From the NCBI RefSeq assembly GCF_009709555.1, contig NZ_WJBG01000248.1, forward strand, positions 1-64,000: a DNA stretch of 64,000 bases. The letters are read 5' to 3'. The number at the start of each line of letters is the position of its first letter. Positions within the stretch are counted from its first letter, which is position 1. The notes below the pieces were generated by a model that was given only the letters and a program-made list of their open reading frames with translations, did no database searches and was not told the DNA's origin. The DNA comes from Streptomyces blattellae. GTDB taxonomy: Bacteria > Actinomycetota > Actinomycetes > Streptomycetales > Streptomycetaceae. The position numbers and the translations under genes are program-made. Below are positions 28,209 to 35,970 of this stretch, one piece after another.

Positions 28209-28361
28209 TCACAGCAACAGCAGGTCGTGCAACGCGGCCGTGAGCAGTAGACACCCGATCACCGCAAGGAAGATCATCAGCGGTGGCTGGGAAAGGGCGA
28301 AGAGGCATCCGCGCGGCTCGTCCTGCGGCGGCGCGGCCTCGCTCTGTGTCGTGTCCAGCAT
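28209..28361 (-). CDS. Small membrane protein (50 residues)
   Basis: Short reading frame from ATG 28361 to TGA. It starts MLDTTQSEAAPPQDEPRG. Residues 25-50 (PPLMIFLAVIGCLLLTAAL, then HDLLLL) form one clear membrane helix after a hydrophilic, acidic N-terminus. The codon bias is Streptomyces-like, and the protein resembles small conserved membrane proteins of the genus from memory. No strong Shine-Dalgarno sequence is present (only GCGAG). The rest of 27958-28515 shows nothing else I can support. Confidence 0.55.
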   Translation of the reverse strand: MLDTTQSEAAPPQDEPRGCLFALSQPPLMIFLAVIGCLLLTAALHDLLLL

Positions 28362-28515
28362 CTCGCGGCGATGATGGCGCAGGTGATGGCCCCGGCGCGA
28401 TCAGCACGCCCGGAATGTACGGGAGTTCGCCGGATTCCGTGACGGCCGGTTCAGACCGTGATCGTTTCTGGCTGCGCGCCGGTCGACTGTGTCGTTTCAG
28501 TCCGGCAGGCCGCCG

Positions 28516-28959
28516 TCATATGCCGTGCTTCTTCAGGATGGCCTCGATGTCACTGAAGTCGTCCGCCTTGTCGGCACGGGGTGCGGTCGCGGGGCGGGTC
28601 GTCGAGCGGGACGCCGGGCCCAGGGAGGGCGCCGAGGCCGCCGGCGCCAAGGCGTCACTCTGTGCGGACCGGGCGGCGGCCTTGCGCTCCTTGCGAGTGC
28701 CGCCGCGGCGGCGCTCCACCGCGCGCGTCCCCGCGAACAGCACCCAGGACGCACCGAGCACGCCGAAGCCCGCCCAGGCCGTCGGACTGAACGCGGTGTC
28801 GGCGACCCAGTCGACGACCCCGGTCATCACCAGGCCGAGCGGCACGAGGGAGTAGGCCGCGATGCGGGTGGCCGCGAGGAAACGCTTGCGGTACGCCGTG
28901 ACCGCCGCGATGCCCAGGCCTGCCGCGGCGACGGCGGAACAGACGGTCTCGGCAATCAT
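28516..28959 (-). CDS. Small membrane protein with long basic tail
   Basis: Protein of 147 residues with two to three hydrophobic segments (residues 1-22, 30-52 and about 58-78). A cytoplasmic tail follows, rich in Arg/Ala/Pro (VERRRGGTRKERKAAARS) and ending FSDIEAILKKHGI, an amphipathic helix. Family unknown to me. The ATG at 28959 follows CTGGAGG, a good ribosome-binding site. It is divergent from the DsbA-like gene. Confidence 0.75.
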   Translation of the reverse strand: MIAETVCSAVAAAGLGIAAVTAYRKRFLAATRIAAYSLVPLGLVMTGVVDWVADTAFSPTAWAGFGVLGASWVLFAGTRAVERRRGGTRKERKAAARSAQSDALAPAASAPSLGPASRSTTRPATAPRADKADDFSDIEAILKKHGI

Positions 28960-29157
28960 CCGGCCTCCAGGCAGGGCTCGGTCGGGCACTTCGTACCTTC
29001 CATCCTGCACCGTCCGACCCCCGGCGTGCCATGGTCCGGGCGGACATCGGGGACATCTCCGGGTCGCCTCCTCCAAAAGTGCCGGCCGATGCCGCACGGC
29101 CCCGCGGCGTACGGGAGCCGATTGGGTCGTCCGCGCCGGGGCTGGGAGACTGTGACC

Positions 29158-29676
29158 ATGAGCGACTCCCCCTCCCCCGCCGCCACACCCGTTCTCGACG
29201 TGTGGTGCGAGCTGCAGTGCCCGGACTGCCGTGGCGCACTGGACGATCTCCGCGCCCTGCGAGCCCGCTACGGCGACCGGCTGGAGCTGCGGTTGCGCCA
29301 CTTCCCGCTGGAGAAGCACAAGCACGCCTTCGCCGCCGCGCAGGCCGCCGAGGAGGCGTTGGAGCAGGGGCAGGGCTGGCCGTACGTCGAAGCGGTCCTG
29401 GCCCGGGTCGAGGAGCTGGACCGCGAGGGAGAACCCTTCCTGGTCGAGATCGCGCGTGAACTCGGTCTCGACGCGGAGGAGTTGGATACCGCCCTGATCG
29501 ACGGCCGGCACATCCTGATCGTCGACGCCGACCAGGCCGAGGGCAAGGCGATCGGCGTGACCGGCACGCCGACGTATGTCATCGGCGGTGAGCGGCTGGA
29601 CGGGAGCAGGAGTCAGGAAGGGCTGCGCGAGCGCATCGAGGAGACCGCGGACCGGCTGCTCGCCGAGGGGGCCTGA
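29158..29676 (+). CDS. DsbA-family thiol oxidoreductase
   Basis: Protein of 172 residues with a thioredoxin-like fold. The active site is CPDC (Cys21, Cys24) in WCELQCPDCRGAL, and the cis-proline loop is TGTPTYVIGG. There is no signal peptide, so it is cytoplasmic, like the FrnE/2-hydroxychromene isomerase-type members of the group. The ATG at 29158 follows GGGAG. Convergent with the GNAT gene (22 bp between stops). Confidence 0.87.
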   Translation: MSDSPSPAATPVLDVWCELQCPDCRGALDDLRALRARYGDRLELRLRHFPLEKHKHAFAAAQAAEEALEQGQGWPYVEAVLARVEELDREGEPFLVEIARELGLDAEELDTALIDGRHILIVDADQAEGKAIGVTGTPTYVIGGERLDGSRSQEGLRERIEETADRLLAEGA

Positions 29677-29698
29677 GCCACGGGCTGACCACAGGGGC

Positions 29699-30523
29699 TT
29701 ACAACAATGGCTTGTACAGGGCGTACAGCGTCGTCTCGTAGCCGAGTGACTCGTACAAGCGCTCGGCCGGGATGTTGCCCGCGTGCACGTTGAGTTCGAC
29801 GGCACGCCGCCCGGCGGCGATCGCCTGGCTCTCCGCGAGCAGCATCAGCGTACGGCCGTGTCCGTGTCCGCGGTGGGCCGCCACGGCCTCGACGTCGAAG
29901 ACGAACGCCTTGCCGTCCTGAAGGGCGATCCACAGGGTGCCCACGCCCACACCTTCGTGCTCCAGCACGCTGAACAGCATGTTCTCGGTGGTCAGGCCCT
30001 GTGGCAGGAGCTTCTCGTGATCGCGCCGCGACTTGGCGTACGCCTCGGCCTCGGGCATACCCCGCTCGGTCCACATGCGCGCGTACCGCTCGGCCTCGTG
30101 CTCGTGCCACGATTCGAACTCGGCCTCCGTCATGGACCGCGCCCGGCTGTCGGCGGGCAGTTCGGGCGGCGGGTCGCCGAGTTGCTTCCGCATGCCGCGG
30201 TTGCGCAGGACGTAGCCGAGCGCCTGGAAGAGCCGAAGCGCCGCTCCGGCGTCGGCGGGGACGCCCGTCTCGATCTGCTTGCAGCCCCAGCCGCGCGCCA
30301 CCTCCTCCGCGGCGAGTGCGGCCACCGTCGCCCGGCCGCGCCGCCGGTCCGGCTCCTCGATACGCAGATCCAGGATGCGGGCCACCGTGTCACCGAAGGA
30401 GGGAGAGGTGCCAAGGCGCAGCCCGCCCACGGGACGGCTGTTCACGCACACCTGGTAGCGGCGTGAGCGCGTCCCGTCCGCGTGGTACTGAAGCGGCTCG
30501 GTCGGCCGCAGGGTCGTGGTCAT
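29699..30523 (-). CDS. Tandem-domain GNAT acetyltransferase
   Basis: Protein of 274 residues with two GNAT units. The first has the acetyl-CoA loop RRRGRATVAAL near residue 60 and ends near LFQALGYVLRNRGM. The second has HRGHGHGRTLMLLAES and ends in AERLYESLGYETTLYALYK. Substrate unknown. I prefer the ATG at 30523 over the TTG one codon upstream. It lies 37 bp after pabC on the same strand, so it is probably the last gene of a pabB-pabC operon, though a metabolic link is not obvious. Confidence 0.85.
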   Translation of the reverse strand: MTTTLRPTEPLQYHADGTRSRRYQVCVNSRPVGGLRLGTSPSFGDTVARILDLRIEEPDRRRGRATVAALAAEEVARGWGCKQIETGVPADAGAALRLFQALGYVLRNRGMRKQLGDPPPELPADSRARSMTEAEFESWHEHEAERYARMWTERGMPEAEAYAKSRRDHEKLLPQGLTTENMLFSVLEHEGVGVGTLWIALQDGKAFVFDVEAVAAHRGHGHGRTLMLLAESQAIAAGRRAVELNVHAGNIPAERLYESLGYETTLYALYKPLL

Positions 30524-30560
30524 CAAGGGTGTTCTACCCGCCGGGGCCGACCAGGTCAGC

Positions 30561-31391
30561 TCATTTTCCGAGGGGATCGACGTCGGCCCGGGACCGCTCG
30601 TCGAAGATCCGCATCGCCTTGGCCGTCACCGGACCGGGCACGCCCGCGAACAGCCGGTCGTCGACCCGGTGCACGGCTTGGACGTCCCGCAGGGTGGACG
30701 TCAGGAAGACCTCGTCGGCCCGTTCCACGACGTCCAGCGGCAGGTCGGTCTCCTTCGCCCCGGTCCACTCGATCGTCAGCGCGCGCGTGATGCCCGCGAG
30801 GCAGCCGGAGGCGAGCGGCGGGGTGTGGATCTCGCCGTCCAGGACGACGAAGACGTTCGACCCGGTGCCTTCGCAGAGTTGCCCGACCGTGTTGCCGAAC
30901 AGCGCTTCGGAGGCGCCCTGTTGGCGTGCGCGGGCGAGCGCGACGACGTTCTCGGCGTACGAGGTCGTCTTCAGGCCGGTGAGCGCGCCGCGCTCGTTGC
31001 GGGTCCACGGCACGGTGACGACCGCCGTGGAGTCGGGGCGCCGGGTGGTCTCACCGAGGGCGACCACCAGGGTCGGTCCGTGTTCGCCGCGGTCGGAGCC
31101 GAGCGGTCCGTGACCGCCGGTACAGGTGATGCGCAGCCGGCCGAGCGGCATCGGATTCGCGTCGAGGACGGCGGCGCAGGCACGTCGTACCTCGTCGTGG
31201 TCCGGGTCGGGCAGGCCCAGGCCGCGGGCGGAGCGGGTCAGCCGGTCGAGGTGGCGGGTGAGCGCGAAGGGCTTGCCGTCGGCCGCCTTCACCGTCTCGA
31301 AGATGCCGTCGCCCACGGTCAGGCCGTGGTCGAAGACGGAGACACGGGCGGCCTCGATGTCCTGCAGACCGCCGTCGAGCCAAAGCTTCAC
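30561..31391 (-). CDS. pabC: Aminotransferase class IV, aminodeoxychorismate lyase
   Basis: Fold-type IV PLP enzyme of 276 residues. By context it splits aminodeoxychorismate into p-aminobenzoate and pyruvate for folate. Features: FDHGLTVGDGIFETVK near the start, the PLP lysine in GLKTTSYAEN, and EGTGSNVFVV, which lines the cofactor site. The GTG at 31391 follows GAGGTAGAA. It lies 52 bp downstream of pabB. A branched-chain or D-amino-acid transaminase is the alternative within the fold, but the neighbour argues for PabC. Confidence 0.88.
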   Translation of the reverse strand: MKLWLDGGLQDIEAARVSVFDHGLTVGDGIFETVKAADGKPFALTRHLDRLTRSARGLGLPDPDHDEVRRACAAVLDANPMPLGRLRITCTGGHGPLGSDRGEHGPTLVVALGETTRRPDSTAVVTVPWTRNERGALTGLKTTSYAENVVALARARQQGASEALFGNTVGQLCEGTGSNVFVVLDGEIHTPPLASGCLAGITRALTIEWTGAKETDLPLDVVERADEVFLTSTLRDVQAVHRVDDRLFAGVPGPVTAKAMRIFDERSRADVDPLGK

Positions 31392-31443
31392 TGGTTCTAC
31401 CTCGCAAGCATGCGCACGTGTCTGGTCAGCCGGGGCCGGCGCG

Positions 31444-32484
31444 TCAGACTCCCGCTCCACTGTCCTCGTACGTTCCCGACGCTACCGCGAGCAGCCGGGA
31501 CGCCTTCAGTTCGGTCTCCCGCCACTCCCCCTCCGGGTCGGAACCCCAGGTGATGCCGGCGCCCGTGCCGAAGCGCAGGACGCCCTCCGGCCGGTCGATC
31601 CAGAAGGTACGGATGCCGACGGCCAGCTCGCCTCTCCCCCGGTCGGCGTCGACCCAGCCGATGCCTCCGCAGTACGGCCCCCTGGGCACCGTTTCCAGCG
31701 CGTCGATGATCCTCAGCGCACTCGACTTGGGCGCCCCGGTGACCGAGCCGGGCGGGAAGGCGGCGGCGAGCAGCTCCGGCCAGCCGGCGCCGGCGCGCAG
31801 CTCACCGCGGACGATGGAGACGAGATGCACCAGGCCGGGATGGATCTCGACGGCACACAGATCGGGCACGGTCACGGTTCCGGTGCCGCAGACACGCCCG
31901 AGGTCGTTGCGCACCAGGTCCACGATCATCACGTTCTCTGCGTAGTCCTTCTCCAGGAGGTCCGCCTCGGTGCGTCCGGTGCCCTTGATCGGGCCGGACT
32001 CGACGACCCGGCCGTACCGGCGCAGGAAGAGTTCCGGCGAGGCCGTGGCTATCTCCACCCCGTGGGCGGGCAGCCGGATCGTTCCTGCATACGGTGCCGG
32101 ATTGCCCCGGGCCAGCAGCGCGGTGAGCGCGTCCACGTCGGCGTCGGGCGAAACGGGGGCGGAGAGCACACGGCAGAGGTTCGCCTGGTAGACCTCGCCG
32201 GCCGCGATGTACTCGCGGACACGCCGGACGCCTGCCATGTACGCGGCGCGATCGAGGGACGACGTCCAGTCACGGGTCGCCGGTCCGCGCCACCGGCTCG
32301 GCACGGGGGCGGGCACGCGCTCGTGCCGTACATCGGCGAAGCGGGCGCAGGTCAGCCCGCCCTCGAAGTCCGCACAAACGGCCCAGAACCCGGCGGAGTC
32401 GAGAGCCGCGGGGTCGCTGGTGACATCGAGGAGGCCGGTGGCGACGCGGTCGCCGAAACGCGCGAGAGGCAGCAGGTCGGGCAC
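31444..32484 (-). CDS. pabB: Aminodeoxychorismate synthase component I
   Basis: Chorismate-binding enzyme of about 346 residues, at the short end for the family because the N-terminal domain is reduced. The conserved core is clear: GEVYQANLCR, GPIKGTGRT, DLVRNDLGRVC, FPPGSVTGAPK and YCGGIGW. These are the signatures of PabB/TrpE-type enzymes; the KGT motif and pabC next door favour PabB. It works with a PabA-type glutaminase that is not in the window. The start is uncertain; I use GTG 32484, giving VPDLLPLARFGDR. Confidence 0.9.
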   Translation of the reverse strand: MPDLLPLARFGDRVATGLLDVTSDPAALDSAGFWAVCADFEGGLTCARFADVRHERVPAPVPSRWRGPATRDWTSSLDRAAYMAGVRRVREYIAAGEVYQANLCRVLSAPVSPDADVDALTALLARGNPAPYAGTIRLPAHGVEIATASPELFLRRYGRVVESGPIKGTGRTEADLLEKDYAENVMIVDLVRNDLGRVCGTGTVTVPDLCAVEIHPGLVHLVSIVRGELRAGAGWPELLAAAFPPGSVTGAPKSSALRIIDALETVPRGPYCGGIGWVDADRGRGELAVGIRTFWIDRPEGVLRFGTGAGITWGSDPEGEWRETELKASRLLAVASGTYEDSGAGV

Positions 32485-32592
32485 GCAGTCGAGTCTATGG
32501 CGGGTCTCCCGCAGGTGGCCTGGCCATGTCGCTTCGGCTGCCCGGCCAGGTCCGCGGGCATGTGCAGCGCAGCACGCTGCACAAACGCGTTT

Positions 32593-32620
32593 TTGTACTG
32601 GCACCGGAATCCGCTAGAGT
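32593..32620 (+). promoter_or_regulatory. Promoter of the tRNA cluster
   Basis: TTGTAC, a 16-bp spacer, then TAGAGT, which matches the primary sigma factor consensus and lies about 40 bp before the tRNA-Gly gene. Confidence 0.6.
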
Positions 32621-32661
32621 TCAACTCGTCGCCGGGCCGCGGGAGCGGAACGAAACGACAA

Positions 32662-32734
32662 GCGGACGTAGCTCAGTTGGTAGAGCGCAACCTTGCCAAG
32701 GTTGAGGTCGCGAGTTCGAGCCTCGTCGTCCGCT
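32662..32734 (+). tRNA. tRNA-Gly (anticodon GCC)
   Basis: 73-nt cloverleaf with acceptor GCGGACG/CGTCCGC, anticodon loop TTGCCAA and T-arm GAGTTCGAGCC. First of five tRNA genes read rightward; CCA not encoded. Confidence 0.97.
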
Positions 32735-32773
32735 CGAAGGAACAGGGGGTCCGCCCGGACCCCCTACACTCCT

Positions 32774-32844
32774 GGTGGAGTGGCCGAGAGGCGAGGCAAC
32801 GGCCTGCAAAGCCGTCTACACGGGTTCAAATCCCGTCTCCACCT
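32774..32844 (+). tRNA. tRNA-Cys (anticodon GCA)
   Basis: 71-nt cloverleaf with acceptor GGTGGAG/CTCCACC, anticodon loop CTGCAAA and T-arm GGGTTCAAATCCC. Second gene of the cluster. Confidence 0.97.
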
Positions 32845-32848
32845 CCAA

Positions 32849-32920
32849 GGACGATTAGCTCAGCGGGAGAGCGCTTCCCTGACACGGAAGAGGTCACTGG
32901 TTCAATCCCAGTATCGTCCA
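32849..32920 (+). tRNA. tRNA-Val (anticodon GAC), copy 1
   Basis: 72 nt with acceptor GGACGAT/ATCGTCC and anticodon loop CTGACAC. Only 4 bp after tRNA-Cys. Confidence 0.97.
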
Positions 32921-32954
32921 CTGGATCTGCCGCTCGTGGGCACGATCCGGACCC

Positions 32955-33026
32955 GCGCGATTAGCTCAGCGGGAGAGCGCTTCCCTGACACGGAAGAGGT
33001 CACTGGTTCAATCCCAGTATCGCGCA
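32955..33026 (+). tRNA. tRNA-Val (anticodon GAC), copy 2 with altered acceptor stem
   Basis: Same body as its two neighbours, but the acceptor stem is GCGCGAT/ATCGCGC. Pairs 2:71 and 3:70 have changed on both sides, so pairing is kept. Confidence 0.96.
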
Positions 33027-33060
33027 CGCAAGATCCACAGCCTCCGGGTTGTGATCCCGA

Positions 33061-33132
33061 GGACGATTAGCTCAGCGGGAGAGCGCTTCCCTGACACGGA
33101 AGAGGTCACTGGTTCAATCCCAGTATCGTCCA
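33061..33132 (+). tRNA. tRNA-Val (anticodon GAC), copy 3
   Basis: Identical to copy 1 (acceptor GGACGAT/ATCGTCC, anticodon GAC). Last tRNA of the cluster, followed by a terminator. Confidence 0.97.
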
Positions 33133-33138
33133 CACGTC

Positions 33139-33173
33139 GAAGCCCCCGGCCGTCTCGTACGGCCGGGGGCTTC
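33139..33173. terminator. Terminator between tRNA cluster and zinc-ribbon gene
   Basis: A 15-bp perfect stem, GAAGCCCCCGGCCGT, with a 5-nt loop. It lies 6 bp past the last tRNA and 12 bp past the stop of the convergent gene, so it probably ends transcription from both sides. Confidence 0.85.
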
Positions 33174-33185
33174 ATCGTGGTCCGG

Positions 33186-33476
33186 TCAGCTGGAGAACAG
33201 CATGTGGCCGAAGCTCTTGTGACGCTTGTGGCCGTAGTGACCGCCGTGGTGGCCGCCGCCGTGCGGGGCGCCCCAGGCGGGCGCCTGCGGGGCGGGATAC
33301 GCCTGTGGGGCCGGCGGGGGCGGTGGGGCGGGCTGGGACCACTGGGACTCCACGCGGGACAACGCCTCCAGCTCGCCGTAGTCGAGAAAGATTCCGCGGC
33401 ACCCGCTGCACTGCTCGATCTGGACGCCGTTGCGGTTGTACGTGTGCATCGGCGCATGGCACTTCGGACACTGCAT
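33186..33476 (-). CDS. TFIIB-type zinc-ribbon protein with His/Pro-rich tail
   Basis: Protein of 96 residues with an N-terminal zinc ribbon, CPKC then 19 residues later CSGC (Cys3, 6, 23, 26), as in the zf-TFIIB domain. A low-complexity tail follows: PAPPPPPAPQAYPAPQ, then GGGHHGGHYGHKRHK. The histidines could bind metal, but this is inference. The ATG at 33476 follows AGGAG. Confidence 0.85.
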   Translation of the reverse strand: MQCPKCHAPMHTYNRNGVQIEQCSGCRGIFLDYGELEALSRVESQWSQPAPPPPPAPQAYPAPQAPAWGAPHGGGHHGGHYGHKRHKSFGHMLFSS

Positions 33477-33556
33477 GGTCGGCTCAACTCCTCGCCGGTC
33501 GGTCCTGCTTCGTGTTTCGCCAGGACAGACTCTGTCCGGCTGCGGTCGGTTGCACA

Positions 33557-34498
33557 CTACTTCGCCGAGTGTGGGCTCAACTGCGGTGGGGCGGAACTCA
33601 TTCGGTCGCAGGCGTCTACGAGCGACTGCTCGACCTCGTCCAGCGGGCGGTCCGCGGCTGCCGCCTTGGCGATCGCGCGGGCGGCGGTGTGGACGGTGAG
33701 GGCGCGGGCGGGGACGTCCAGGGCCGGCCAGGGGTCGCCCTCGGCGGGGACGGCGGGGCCGCGGGCCGCGCGGTAGGCGGCCAGGAAGCGGGTCCATTCC
33801 CCGGCTGGGAGCAGGCCGCAGGCGTACCAGGACGCGGGGCGGGCGAGGTCCCAGGCGGGTATGCCGGTGCCGAGGTCGTCGACGTCGATGAGTCGCCAGG
33901 GGCCGTCCGGGGCGGGGTGGCGGACGAGTTGGCCGAGGTGGAAGTCGCCGTGGCAGAGGGTGGTGGTGTCCGGCATGGCGGTCTCGGCGCGGGCCCAGGC
34001 GGGCAGCACGGTCCACGCCCGCAGGACGGGGGGCGCGGCCGGGTGCGGGGCGAGGGCGCGGAGGCGGGCGACGGAGTGGGCCGCCTTGGCGGGGCCGCGC
34101 ATGGGGGGCAGGGCGGCGGGCGCGGGGGTCTCGTGGAGGCGGGCGAGGAGGGTGGCGGCGGCTTCCCAGGGGGCGGTGTCGGGGTTCTCCGGGTCTACGG
34201 GGGTGCCGTACGGCCAGAACGTCACGACACGGCCGTGGAGTGTGACCGGAGCCTGTGTGAGTGGGGGCAGCAGGACGTCCGGGAGGTGGGTGGCGACGGT
34301 GAGGCGGGCGGTGAGGTCGGTGGGGGTGGCGTCGGGGGCGTGCGCCTTGGCGACGGTGTCCTCGTGCCGGACGACTGTGGCGTCGGAGCGGTCGGCGAGG
34401 GTGACGGCACCCACTCCGCAAGGGCAGGCAGGGGTACGGGCGTGGGCGGCGGCCCTCGCCTTCGCGGTGAGGGCGGGGAGGAGGGGGTTGGCGGTCAC
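33557..34498 (-). CDS. Aminoglycoside phosphotransferase-fold kinase (APH family)
   Basis: Protein of 313 residues. The catalytic loop is HGDFHLGQL and the metal-binding aspartate lies in LIDVDDLG, both in the C-terminal half; the N-lobe is less clear. The APH fold covers antibiotic, choline, homoserine and sugar kinases, and no substrate can be assigned; the N-terminus CPCGVGAVTLAD is unusual. The start is GTG 34498. It is upstream of the zinc-ribbon gene by 80 bp, possibly co-transcribed. Confidence 0.82.
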   Translation of the reverse strand: MTANPLLPALTAKARAAAHARTPACPCGVGAVTLADRSDATVVRHEDTVAKAHAPDATPTDLTARLTVATHLPDVLLPPLTQAPVTLHGRVVTFWPYGTPVDPENPDTAPWEAAATLLARLHETPAPAALPPMRGPAKAAHSVARLRALAPHPAAPPVLRAWTVLPAWARAETAMPDTTTLCHGDFHLGQLVRHPAPDGPWRLIDVDDLGTGIPAWDLARPASWYACGLLPAGEWTRFLAAYRAARGPAVPAEGDPWPALDVPARALTVHTAARAIAKAAAADRPLDEVEQSLVDACDRMSSAPPQLSPHSAK

Positions 34499-34937
34499 GA
34501 GGCCCTTTGCGTGTGCGGGTGGGAGGTCTGGTGGCGAGCGTACGGAGGGCTTGGCGGCCGGGGTGTTGCGGGGCCGGTACTCGGGTATGACGGGGCCGGT
34601 ACTCGGGTGGGCGTGGACTGTGCCGACGGGGTGCCCGGCGTGGGGCTGGGCGGGGGCGGGTCACGCGGCCCGGCGCCAGCGGGGTGCCGCCTGCGCCCAC
34701 CCTCCCCCATCGCCCCAGGCGGCACGCGTGCCCGCAGCTTGGCCGGACGGTAGCCCTCCGCCGGACGGCGTCGCATCGACGTCCGGATGGTGTGCGCCCC
34801 GGCGTGCGCCCCGGCCACGCGTGAGCCGGAGTCAGCCGCGTTGCCCCTCGCACCGCAACCATCGATTGAGATACCACGACGGCGAGGAACCACGTCCGCG
34901 AGAGCGGCGCCGGCTCAGGCGCAACGGCCAGCACAGC
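34499..34937. other. Non-coding stretch
   Basis: No reading frame here has family-like sequence or a convincing start site. Between about 34830 and 34937 the sequence differs from the surrounding GC-rich DNA (TTGCCC, then a TTGAGATACC block) and runs into a strong terminator. That could mark a short untranslated RNA on the plus strand. Confidence 0.35.
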
Positions 34938-34971
34938 AATGCCGGCGCAGCTCCCCAGCTGCGCCGGCATT
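34938..34971. terminator. Strong isolated hairpin terminator
   Basis: AATGCCGGCGCAGCT pairs perfectly with AGCTGCGCCGGCATT, 4-nt loop, followed on the plus strand by TTG. It could end the 69-residue gene (minus strand, 87 bp away) or an unannotated plus-strand RNA. Confidence 0.7.
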
Positions 34972-35058
34972 TGTGCCGTCCGCCGCACCCCCGTCCCCAC
35001 GGGGTTTCATGGGTGGATGTCCCCGCCCGGACCGCTCTTCCGGGCCTGGGGTCGCCGC

Positions 35059-35268
35059 TCAGCGCCCCAGCATCACGCCCACGGACGACGCCTGTGTGGT
35101 CACTGTCTCCCAGCCGTCGAAGACGACCAGGAGCAGGACCGCCAGGGGAAGGGCCATCGCCGTTGCCACCAAGGGGTGGCGGCGGCCCTGGCGGCGGGGG
35201 TGGGACGCGGCGCTGTATGCCCTGCTTCCCTGCGTGCGGATCATCGTCCGCGGTGCCGTCTGGGCCAT
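35059..35268 (-). CDS. Small single-pass membrane protein (69 residues)
   Basis: The protein has a basic N-terminus with MIRTQGSRAYSAASHPRRQ, one membrane helix (PLVATAMALPLAVLLLVVF) and a short exterior tail ending SVGVMLGR. The ATG at 35268 has a strong ribosome-binding site, CAGGAGAGGGACC, which supports the gene despite its size. Function unknown. An N-in topology is expected from the positive charges. Confidence 0.72.
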   Translation of the reverse strand: MAQTAPRTMIRTQGSRAYSAASHPRRQGRRHPLVATAMALPLAVLLLVVFDGWETVTTQASSVGVMLGR

Positions 35269-35505
35269 GGTCCCTCTCCTGACCGAACTCAGTTGTCGTT
35301 GGCAGCGGCGGGTGTCTGACCTCGGGGGACGAGTGCTGCACCCGCCGCTTGACTTCAAATCTAAGGGCGCGGCGGGCTGGGGGCGTCATGCCCTCGTACC
35401 GATTGCCGGGCCTCCCGGAGGATGAGCGGTTCCCGGTGGAGTACTCCCCAGGGTGGAGACGGAGTCGCGGGCCTCGGGGTCTCCCCGGAGGGGGTGCCCG
35501 CCGTG

Positions 35506-35774
35506 TCATGACTTTTCCGAGCTGTCCGCCCGGGGTGTCGGCTGTCCTACCAGCGCCAGAACCCGGTTGGCCATGAACCGGGCCGTGCGCACCACAGCCC
35601 CTCCCCCACTTGCCTAAAGGGCCTGGGGAACCCCCACCGGGTGACTTCGCTCACTTCCACGGCACCCCGGCGCACCGCGGTCTCCACTCGGCGGCCCGCC
35701 CTGCTCGCCACCGCCTCGTCTGTGCACGTCGTGTCCCCGGCGTCCACGACGATCTCCACGCGATCGCCCTTCAC
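35506..35774 (-). pseudogene. Small gene broken by insertion of a hairpin repeat
   Basis: From GTG 35774 the frame reads KGDRVEIVVDAGDTTCTDE and then RRVETAVRRGAVEVSEVTR, with good codon bias. It then runs into the 36-bp hairpin element (35601-35636). The expected C-terminus, RTARFMANRVLALVGQ, resumes in a different frame and ends at the TGA at 35506. From memory, Streptomyces relatives encode one continuous protein of about 80 residues. The sequence as given therefore contains an insertion plus frameshift. Confidence 0.55.
35601..35636. repeat. GC-rich hairpin repeat, copy 2
   Basis: A 36-bp element beginning CTCCCCCACTTG and ending GGGGAACCCCCA; CCCCA pairs with TGGGG. It shares ends, length and layout with 2781-2815. 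It lies inside the small pseudogene. Confidence 0.5.
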
Positions 35775-35970
35775 GGGTTCAATCGCCCTTCTGTGACGGG
35801 TTGTTGGCATCTGTACGCTCCCGAAGTCCGCCTGCCCGCACGTTCCCTGACCACCTTTCAAGTCTCCCACCCGGCACTGACAATCCATCGGGCCGAGAGG
35901 GCGCGGCCTCTGCGCGCAGGCGGCCGCGGAAACGTAAGCTGTGCGACGTCACAGGGACCGGGCAGCGGGG

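Noticed and set aside
35349..35576. Short plus-strand frame near 35.4 kb
   Set aside because: Arg/Gly/Pro-rich composition, overlaps the minus-strand pseudogene, no support.
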